Below are positions 29,639 to 41,000 of a stretch of DNA of 64,000 nucleotides, one piece after another. Source of the DNA: Trachythela sp. YZ-2020 (lineage: Eukaryota; Cnidaria; Anthozoa; Malacalcyonacea; Clavulariidae). The notes below the pieces were generated by a model. That model saw only the letters and a list, made by a program, of their open reading frames with translations, did no database searches and was not told the origin of the DNA. Numbering within the stretch: position 1 is the stretch's first letter; each line of letters opens with the position of its first letter. Where the stretch lies: NCBI GenBank assembly GCA_016169945.1, contig JADLSH010000231.1, forward strand, positions 2,356,001 through 2,420,000, in the 5' to 3' direction. The translations under genes and the position numbers were made by a program.

Positions 29639-32600
29639 TTATTCCTGGGCAGCTTCTTTATCAACATTAAAAGGTTCTTCAACTGGAATAACTCCACTGT
29701 CTTCAATCACACAGTCTTTCTTCGGCTTACTTTGGTCAGCATCAACATTTTCTAGTTTTCTCACAACATCCTACGAAAGATGATATTAGATTCAAAATGC
29801 ATTCGTCACTCCTCCCATTCAGCACAGCGAACATCAGAAACAGATGGAAAGTACATGGAATAGTTGCTCTGGAGCGCTTTCCATTTAATGGCGAGACCGG
29901 TCAGACCAGAATTTCTATCTCTGTATTGATGGAAAGATCTGGTCCAGATTTTTGAAAATCTGACTAAAATGGACCTCCTTTTGATTTGATCCAAATTTTC
30001 CGGTCAGACCGGTCCTAAGCCCAAACGTTTTGTGTTCCATTTAACAATTTGATCGATCTGACCCCATGTTAAACCTGGTTCACACTAGCAATTTTGTCGT
30101 CGATTAATCTCCTCCTGACACATGCGAATGACTGGGACTCACGAACAAAAGTATGTGATCGGTTTTATAATATAAAGATATACGTTTAACGTTGATATGT
30201 CATTCACTCGATCACATCGATCAGGAAGAGAAAAATCACCGACAAAATTGCTAGTGTGAACCTAGACTTGCCCAAGTCCCTCTTTCTGTGTTGGCCCACT
30301 ATATCGTATTTTTCAAAGTAAGCTTTTTTCGAAGTTGAAGAGCTAAGTTTGCTTAACTTTTAAATATTTGCCATTTTCATGAATAGAAAACTGGTATCCC
30401 TCGAATTTTTGCTGGAACTAAGTGTAGAACAGTGAGATCTATCCAGAAAACCTGGAACAGTTATTCTAAATTGAAGCCTTCGGATGAAAAACGGATTTTT
30501 CTTGCTCATTTTTGCTCAAAAACAAATTTTTGACTGAATTTTCCACTCCGCGAAACTCTCCCTAGTCCTTTTGAAAGTGCATTTTCCCCGCGCGGTTCCC
30601 GCTCTTAGCTTCAAATTGGCTTCATCCAATCACAGGACTTGATCATTGGAGTTAGCGTTCCAGTTTATGTAGAGTTCACTGGTCTAGTGTGAACCAGGCT
30701 TAATGGAAAGCGCCCCGGGCTTCTTTCGCATATATATATATATGGCTGCATTTATATCAGGTAGCTACGATTATCCCGTTAGATAAGGATTGCCGCACTC
30801 CCACTTTCAAACGGGCTCCGCCTCTTAATACTTGTTTTGAGGCCCGAAATGCTCTTGAGTTTAAAATAGCGCCTTGGGCAATTAGAACTTGAAAGAGGGT
30901 AAGTACTCCCTTCTCTGTGGGTAAGAGAAAATATACAGTTCTTCCGTGTCTACATGCACGAGCCCTACATGAAGGGCTCGCCCTCCTAGGCGAGATCCCG
31001 CGTGCTAATTGAAATGAGTATTAAAGTTGCTTTCGTTTATATCAGAGAGGGGCAGCCATCTCAGGCGAGATCTCAATTTTGACAACCTGACATCTCGTCT
31101 AGTAAGACTGAAATTTCCCCATATAGCGCCACAGGAAGGACTGGCCTTATTAGGGCTCATAAATATTTTTAGTGCCGGCGAGCAAATTCATAACTTCAAA
31201 TCGCGCCTGCAAAAATACATCCTATTTCGGGGTTTGATAGCTAAATATTGTTAAAATGTCGGAATGATAAAATATGCATGTACAAATTCAAAAGGTGCAC
31301 GCTAGCGTATTCATGTCTTGGCCCTAGTAGGACTGAGTAAAAAAATCGCCGTATCCATATTAAACTAGGCTTTTCGAAGTCTGATTATCCTCATGTAAAC
31401 ACGAGGTAAAAACCAACCAGCTCTACTTGTAGGCTGCTTGGTATTTCATTTAACACTTCATTTAGGGCTGACGGAAACACCTCTCCAACATATTCTTGTT
31501 TTAGCTGCAACTTGCGTGACAAACGTTTATTTAAACGCATGCCAATTTAAAAATGTCCACGCATAGGTAACAAGACATGAGACAACATTCGTATTGTGAG
31601 ACACCTTTATCAACAAAACGTATCAGAGATAGAAGGCTTTCCATAATGTGATTGACCTTTCTTTCTCGATTGGACAAAAGCATGAATTATCGATGAATTT
31701 TACATCGCTACATACCATTCCTTCCAAAACTTTTCCAAACACCACATGTTTTCCATTCAACCATGGTGTCTTTACAGTTGTGATAAAGAATTGAGAACCA
31801 TTTGTATCTTTTCCAGAATTTGCCATACTTAACCAACCAGCACCATAGTGAAGGATTTTAAAATTCTCATCTTCAAACTTCTCTCCATATATACTTTTAC
31901 CTATGATATAGACGGATAGAACATAAAACAAATCAATGAATGCATGATATTACTGGTCCAGCTATCAAGGGTCTGTTCATATGATCTCGGCTATAACCGG
32001 TAAACTCACTTGAGGGAGATCAGCATGTCCTTATTGGTGGATATAGAAATTATTGTGTTCCGTATGAGAGTTGGTGAGATCTTACCTCGCGCTAGGTGGG
32101 ATCGCAGTCAAGTGGGATAAAATTTTCCATATGAACGCTTCATCCCACCTGACCGGGTTGGACATTTTGGCCGATTTTGACGTATTATTGAACGGCGTAG
32201 TTGCAAAATATAAACAAGAAAAGAAAACAGTAATAGCCTGAAGCAAAGACCATTATCTATTTAGAAGAAGTACTACGTCTACAACGTACATATTCCGAAG
32301 GCGCCATGTTTTTATAATTTCGTCTCATGGAGGGTATAATAGTTAGAGTTAATATTTAGTTATAAATATAGTTAGAAATAGTTACATTGCTATTCGGTAA
32401 ACAACTCCATATATGGAAGGGACTTGCAAAGAATAGGAGTTTTATCTTGGGAGACATTCGAGGAGCGAGGTTTGAACTTTAGATTAAAGGCGTTTGTACA
32501 AAGTATTCTTTTATTAAATACATATCTCTAATAAGTAAACACAGAGATATTACATTGGCGACGAGGATGGCTGAAGATCCAGCACCGCAACAGGCACAAG

Positions 32601-35600
32601 CCAACATAAACGTTCATAGTCAGTCGGTTTCAATACAACCCGTGCCAGAATTTAATCCCGATGCAGAAGTGGGCGCCAGTTTGGCAACGCGTTGGAATAC
32701 GTTGGTAGAAGATTTCGAAATGTTTATCATCGCTAGTGGTATAAAATATAAAAAGCAAAAACGTGCTTTACTACTCTATCAAGCAGGTTCGAGAGTACGC
32801 GAGATATTTCGACAGTTAAACGAAACGGGGACAGACGAAGACTACGATGTCGCTAAAGCAAAACTCAAAGAACATTTTGAGCCCCAAAAGAATCGTCGAT
32901 ACGAAGTGTTTAAATTTCGCGAAGCAAAACAAGAACCGAATGAAACGCTTGACAAGTTTCATACTCGATTACGGTCACTGGCGCAGACGTGCACCTTTGC
33001 TGATGCTGACTTCGAGATCGAACAACAGATCATTATGGCGGGTACTTCATCACGAATACGAAAGAAAGCCTTGCGAGACCCTACATATATTCTGAAAGAT
33101 ATTCTCGTTGATGGACGGCGTGATGAACAAAGCGCATATCGCGCACGAAATATCGAGGCGAAAGAACCGAAATACGACAATCTAAACGAAGTGAAATCGA
33201 AGCAACAATGCCATTTCTGTGGAGGTCCATACCCACACAAAGGTACTTGCCCAGCGAAATGCGGGAAGCAAAACCATTTCGCGAAGGTCTGTCGTGGTAA
33301 ACCGAAACAATCGAAGCCTCAGTATTATAAGAAACGAGAGCAAAAAGAAAGCAAACGATCTATAAATCCGCTTAAACCTACGGACAGTGATTCCGATGCA
33401 AGCTCAGACAATTACCTATACGCAGTAAAAAGTAACAAAACACCGAAGGTTCGCGTCACAGTATGTAAACATTCCTTCGACGCGACGATAGATACGGGTG
33501 CTACGATTAATGTAATAGACAAAACAACATTTGATAAAATGGACGGAGTTGAGCTTAAGAAAACAAACATCAAAGCTTTTGCATATTATAATGCACAAGA
33601 ACCAGTTAAATTCCAAGGGAAATTCGAAGCTCTAGTCGAGACTCGAAAGCGTGTCGCTGTGGCAACCCTTTATGTGGCAAAAACGCGAGACAGTGGAAAT
33701 TTAATATCTGCCACAACTGCCCAAGAACTCGGGTTAATCAGCCTACACATCAACAAAGTATAAAAATCAGAAGATACTAAAATAGACAAAATACTATCGA
33801 AGCATGCGAAAGTATTCAGTGGTTTGGGAAAATTAAAGGACGAGACAGTCAAAAACTGAATATAGACCAAAGCCAGCAACCTAAAGCCCAACCGCAAAGG
33901 CCATCCCATACCACATGCGTGAAAAAGTGACATGTGCATTAGAGGAATTAGAAAACGATGACATCATAGAACGAGTACCTGAAAACCAACCTACCCCATG
34001 GGTATCCCCGATTGTAGCGGTACCAAGGAAAGACGGTTGCGTAAGAATTTGTGTCGACATGAGACAAGCCAACGAAGCTATAAAGCGTGTGAGACATCCA
34101 ATCCCTACAGTGGAGGACATAAGCTTAGAACTAAATGGTGCAAAATGGTTTTCGAAACTCGACTTGTCGCAGGCATATCACCAGCTAGAACTGCATGGAC
34201 GAGGCTAGCCGGTATATCACAACTTTCAGCACACACGAAGGCTTATTTCGATATAAGCGCTTGAATTATGGTACCAATGCTGCAGCAGAGATTTTTCAAT
34301 ATACTTTGCAACAACAACTACAAGGTTTATGTGGTGTTCAAAACATAGCAGATGATATCATAGTCTATGGCAAAACACGTGAGGAACACGATATCAACTT
34401 AGACAAGTGTTTACAACGCTTATTTGACCGAGGGTTTCGTCTCAACCACTCGAAATGTAGTTTTCTAAGGAGAACATTAAAGTTCTTCGGACAAATCTTT
34501 TCAGCCGGTGGTACACAACCAGACCCTGTACGTGTGAAAGACCTACAAGACGCGCCAAAGCCCACAAATGTTCACGATGTACGAAGTCTATTAGGAATGG
34601 CGAACTATAGCAGTAAGTACATTGCTAACTTTGCAACCATAACAGCGCCATTGCGAGAATTAACAAAGAAAAATGCACAGTTTGAGTGGAAAGAAATCCA
34701 TCAAAAAGCATTTGAACAATTAACTACAGCGTTATCATCAGCCCAATGCATGGCATACTTCGACACACAGAAAGACACTTATGTAACGGTCGATGCCAGC
34801 CCAGTTGGCATATCTGCAATCTTGTCACAAAAAACGAAGGGAATGGAGGATGACAAGGTAATATCATATGCAAGTCGAGCGTTGACAGACGTCGAGAAGA
34901 GGTATTCTCAAACTGAAAAAGAAGCGCTTGCCATAGTATGGGGTGCAGAACACTTCCATTTATACCTATATGGCAAAGATTTCACCTTAGTAACAGATCA
35001 TAAGCCTCTCGAAGTAATCTATGGAAATAAGAGAGCAAAGTCGTCAGCGCGCATAGAACGTTGGGTATTACGTTTACAGCCGTATTCATTCAAAGTAGTA
35101 TACAGACCAGGAGCTACAAATCCAGCAGATTACCTCTCCCGACATCCGACACAGACAAGTTGTAAACAACAGAAAATGACAGAAGAATATGTCAACTTCA
35201 TTGCTTCAAATAGCGTACCAAAAGCAATGATGCTGATTCAGATAGAGTTCTGAAAGGGGTGAGAGCTGCAATAAAATTAAACAAGTGGGATTATGACATT
35301 GTAAAACCCTACAAAGCAATTAAAGATGAACTAACGGTTACATCAAAGGGACTAATCTTGCGTGGAACTCGAATTGTCATTCCACAGTCGTTACAAAACA
35401 GGGCAATTGATCTTGCTCATGAAAGTCACCTAGGGCTTACAAAGACGAAAGCACTACTAAGAGAAAAGATCTGGTTTCCGAACATTGATAAACTAGTTAA
35501 AAGTACACTCGAAAGATGTTTACCATGCCAAGCAGTTGGTAAACCACCACCACCAGAACCGTTAGCTATGACAGAAATGCCCAAAGGACCATGGGAAATG

Positions 35601-37958
35601 GTTCATCTTGATTTCTATGACCCATTACCCACAGGAGAGTATTTACTAGTGGTAATAGATAGATATTCGAGATTTCCGGAAGTAGAAATAGTGCGATCAA
35701 CTAAGGCATCTACAGTTATCCCAAAGTTGGATAAGATCTCTGCCACGCATGGCATACCAAATAATGTTAAATCGGACAATGGTCCACCATTTAATGGAGA
35801 TGAATATCGGAGATATCTTGAGGAACTTGGTATCAAGCCAGAGTTCTCAACACCATACTGGCCGCAAGGAAATGCGGAGGCCGAAAGGTTCATGCAACCT
35901 CTTGGTAAAGCCTTAAAGACAGCGCACATACAAGGACGACCTTGGCAGCAAGAACTAAGTAGATTCCTGTTGCAATACAGAACAGCACCACACACATCGA
36001 CAGGAGTAGCACCATCAGAACTACTCTTTAATCGAACAGTCAATGGTAAACTTCCTGTTTTAAAGAAACGAAACATAGTAAACAAACGCAAACAAGCTCG
36101 GGCAAACGAGAACACAAAACAGCAATACAACAAAGAGTATGCAGACCACAGACGAAATGTCAAGACGAGTGACATTCATGTAGGTGATTGTGTACTAGTC
36201 AGACAAGAACGCCAGAACAAGCTGACGTCAATATTCAATACTACACCATATTCAATACTACACACGATCAAGGACATAATGAAACTGTAGATAACCAAGA
36301 CCGACTCCCAGCAGCAGTTCCAACCAGAAGATCCGGACGCGAAAGAAGAATCCCAGAACGTTACGGACAACCTCTAAGTTGGACATTAAACTTATAAATG
36401 AACCTTTAAAAAAAAAGGAGTGATATAATAGTTAGAGTTAATATTTAGTTATAAATATAGTTATAAATAGTTACATTGCCATTCGGTAAACAACTCCATA
36501 TATGGAAGGGACTTGAAAAGAATAGGAGTTTTATCTTGGGAGACATTCGAGGAGCGAGGTTTGAACTTTAGATTAAAGGCGTTTGTACAAAGTATTCTTT
36601 TATTAAATACATATCTCTAATAAGTAAACACAGAGATATTACAGTGGGGGGGGAGGATATTAGAACATCCCACTCACGTGAGCTTCCCGGTAAACCGTGC
36701 TCATATATGAACAGGACAGTTGATATACCTAGCACCTACCTCCTGTCCCATCACCTCTTGTAAAGTCACCTCCTAATTAAGAAATACATTTTGATATATT
36801 CAGCAGCTGGTATCAATTATAAAATATTATTGCATGATTAAGATATTTTCCTACTTTCCTTATTTCTCTCCATTGCTTTCTCCTAGTCTAGGCAGCTGAG
36901 CACAGGATTCCGCTGAAGTGACAGCGGATAACAGGGTTTTCATAACAGCACAATTGAGTGATGACGAAACTACCCTTATTATATTAAGAGTCTCACTCAT
37001 TCACATTCATAACAACTTGCAGGACTTTGGGGATACTAGTACAATAGTAGCCTCAAGCCCAATCTTACGGTATTGGCTGAAATAGGAGCCCTACTCAATT
37101 TAAATTTTGCTGCAGCAGTTTTTGCTGGTATTATGTAAAGACGTAATCACGGAAAAATTGAAAGCATGGCCCACGTTATGGTACAGTATGACGACTTTTC
37201 CATACTTTAAAACATACTTAAGAAACATCAAAGAAATGAATGAGAATGAAAAATATCAGCTGAGTTAAACGTGGGCTTCTGTGCGTTGCAATGCAGGTAA
37301 TAGTTAACTATTTTTATATTACTACCTACCTTGTATCATAAAGTCCTTTATTACTCGATGAAATTTACTGCCTTTGTATCCAAATCCTTTCTTCACATAT
37401 TAAAAATGAGAAATAAAAGTTATTTTACAGCTTCTAGCTGTACATGTACAAAGAATATCTATCATTTAAATGTGTTTTCTAAGTTTGTCCCGTTTCAACA
37501 TATGCCAAATTAAAACTCCGAGGGCACAATAATAAAATGTTGAAGGCGCAATACCTTAAAGGGGTATTGGGACATCCACCAGAAAATGTTGAGATCTATA
37601 TACAGTCTCTGAAATGCCATTGCATGCTCTTTGCCACTTTGGGGGAAGATTGAAGAGCTTTGTCACAAGAACTTTGTAAATATTTGGTCGAACGAAAAGC
37701 ACCTGATACCAAATCTACCGATCATGCCTATTCAACAAATCATGAAAAGAAACCTGTCTATCATCCTATCTGGTCTACATTTAGAAAATATCTATCCTCT
37801 TATTTAGTCTTCAAGTACAGATTCCAAAACAACCTTGCAAGCCTCTTTACTTCCGCCTCCTCCCAACACACCGGCTAATGTGAGGAAAATTTCAAACAAG
37901 CAACACCTGATCATTAACCCATTAACTGGCAATGCGCCCAGATGCAGCCTACTTTAGT

Positions 37959-38000
<42 letters not shown>

Positions 38001-41000
38001 TAGGGAACTGCCAGTTAATGGGTTAACGAAAGCCCTTAATGGTTAGCTAAGTTGGCATATATATAATGTTTTCTTTAGTTTAACTTCTTTATGGTTGCGA
38101 AAAATTATAATGTTTAACTTATATATATCTATCTGTATTCTACTAGAAATCACAATATGTATGATCCTGCTCCACGGTCCTTGTATAATACAAGTAAGGT
38201 AATTATACTGTCTTCAGTGTCTTGCTATTGTATGTTGATGGAATATTTTGCAAACCTCGTGAGTAGCTAAGCCTTTAAAGTTTTTTATAGTCTTTGGAAC
38301 AGTGCCACCAAACAAACCAATCACTATCCGACCTGCTTTTTCACCACCAATTGTGATATCAAAATACACCTGCAAAATATTAGAATGATTTTTGCTCACT
38401 TATTGCAGTTAATTTTGGCCACAAATTTTCTAAAGATTTTTTGGTAATCTCAAATTTTGCTGCAAAGTTGCCAAGTGGGATGTCAAGTTAGATGGTAATT
38501 TCAAACGTGATTAATAATTTCACAATCATGTTTTGGAAGCAAACCCTCTGATTGGCTAAACTGCCATGACTATAGCAACCTAGTGGCCAATCATATGCTT
38601 TGTTTACAAACCTGTTTGTGACTTTCATATAATTCTTAACACATGTGAACTTGGCCCAACCAACTTCTCAACCAACTTGCCAACCTTGCAGTAAAATTTG
38701 AAATTACCAATTGAAACAAACTTTGAACAGAAAATTTGTGGCCACCAATTTGTTTACACTGTCTAGTGTCAGTCAAGGGGAGACACCTGCCCCTTTTTTG
38801 TGATAACCTGCTTATATAATATCTCTTTTTAAACCATTAGGCAGATTCGCACACCCACTTTTTTTCGCACACCCATTTTTTACGTTGTCTAACATGATCT
38901 GTAACATCATTAGAAATTGTACTCTTCAAGGGTAAAGCATTGGGTGTTATTGTTCATTAATAGGTTATTATTAAATAACCAGACTAGATGTCCATCTCTC
39001 TTGTTAACTTATCAAGGGACAATGTGCCACTTAATGCCCCTACAGTTTTATTTCTATCTAAATATTAATGGCTAAGCTAGTATAATTATATATACTGTAG
39101 TCATAATTCATTAAGTGTCATGCCTTTGGCAAGTAAAACAATTAATTTGTAATATTAACTAGACAGTGTGAAAAATGGGATACATTGGGTTTAATTTAGC
39201 CTGCGTGGCAGGCGTTCTATCGTGGGGGAGGGAGTTTTGTTTAGAGCGCGAGGGAGTTTTGTTTAGAGCGCGTGCTTTTTTTTTGAGAGCGCGCGCTAGG
39301 TGAGAAGTTAAGGGGGGGAGAGAAAAAGCGGAGGGACAGGCGAAAAAGCGAAGGGAGAGGCGAAATGAACGCCTGCCCAAATCCTATTCATAAACAAGAC
39401 AAGGCTAAAACAAATACGACTGGAAATTAAAGTAACACCTCTTCAAATAACCAATGAAAAAATGCTGCGGAAATTGGTGATGATTGAGCGCTAACGCTCT
39501 GGAAATTCAGATGTTAATTGTTGTGCCTCAACATCACAGGCAGGAGAATGTTTGTCTTTCAATGCCACACGGAAAACCTGATCTTTTACGCTCTCTGCCG
39601 ATGCAAACAAAAGTTGTGGTGGATTCTGAGATACTTCGGCTAATTTCGTAAGTGAACATGCAGTCATTCCAAGAGACTGTGCTTGAGTGCTTCAGCAATC
39701 TGGTCTTTCATAATGCTCTCCAAAGGACATACCACAATACTACACAATTTAGTACCACCATCTAAAATCTCTAGCTTCGATTTGGCTATTGTAAACACTT
39801 GAAAGATTAAGCTTTTCCCAAAGACCGTTGGCCGAACAGCAAGCACGTCAAGACCAAAAAGCAGCTTGGTAATGGATTTTTGCTGTTCCGGCATAAGAAT
39901 AATTTCATAACCTAAACGCTCAGATAATTCAGACACAGTCTGCTCCAACACTGTCCATTTAGCCGGGAAAATGACCAAATACAATCCCGACATGCGGTAA
40001 GGTGTCACAGTTGTTTTCAAGCGTATTACCAAACACACGTCTTGTTAATGAATAGGATTTGGGCAGGCATTCATTTCCCCCCTCCCTTCGCTTTTTCTCC
40101 TCCCCCCTAACTTCTCACCTAGCGCGCACTCTCAAAAGAAATTGTGCGCTCTAAACAAAACTCCCTCCCCCACAATAGAACGCCTGCAATGCAGGCTAGG
40201 TTTAATTATGCAACCAAAGACTACTACCATAAATCCTGTATTAAGCCGCCCCCTGCCCAAGGGCCCAATATCTTGCTTACTTTGCCAACATGGAGCACAG
40301 GAAGGAAGATGACTTTGATACTTTGATGACCTACCATGCCTGACCTACGTTCTGAATATATTGCAGATTGATACCTGACTGGAAAGTTTTTAAATTGTGT
40401 GCCTGATCGCTATCAATTGGGCCATTCCATTTAATATAGGCACCCTCCTATTGAGGGGTCTGGATATCCAATGGGGGAGGAGGGGTGTTTCATCCTAATT
40501 TTTCTTAGGGGTAGCATATGCAATTTCCCCCCAAAATGGCAAAAATTTGGTGTTTTAGTGACATCCAAAGGGGAGAAAACGATATCCTAAAGGGGTACTT
40601 ACAAAATCAAGGGCGTCAATCCTGGGGGGATGGGGGGGACAAATCCCCCCACTTTTGGGGCAAAGGGAGATCAATATGTAATTATTCCCCCCACTTTTGC
40701 TTATATGACATGTTCTCATCATCAGAATTCTGTAAATTAAGTCTTCCCCCAAAGTTAGTGCTGTGCAAACTCCGGTTTTTCACCTCCGGCTCCGGGAAAA
40801 AAAACTCCTGCTCCGCAAGAAAATTTCCAGCTCTGGCAAATTCGTGAAAATTCGAAATTTAATGGAAATTTCCAATTTCAAAGTGGAAGCACTATCTTTG
40901 TTTTTGATTTGAACACTTAATCACTTATGACTGTCGTCATAGCTGTCCTCTGCATGGCGTGAGAGCGCGTTCTAATTTATGATTGACAACCATGAGGATT

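Larger units (their letters stand above)
32335..36643 (+). mobile_element. Ty3/gypsy LTR retrotransposon
   Basis: Direct 220-bp LTRs at 32335-32554 and 36424-36643 differ at about three positions. A primer-binding-type sequence TTGGCGACGAGG follows the 5' LTR, and an A-rich polypurine tract ending GGAG precedes the 3' LTR. The 3' LTR begins TGATATAATAG and ends TTACA; the 5' copy lacks the TG start. Internal order is gag-protease, RT, RNase H, integrase, all in the plus orientation with several lesions. No clean TSD was found. Inserted in PPIB copy 1 intron 4. Confidence 0.92.

Noticed and set aside
31716..31900. PPIB exon as part of a processed pseudogene
   Set aside because: The remaining five exons were found in order on the same strand with intact splice sites.
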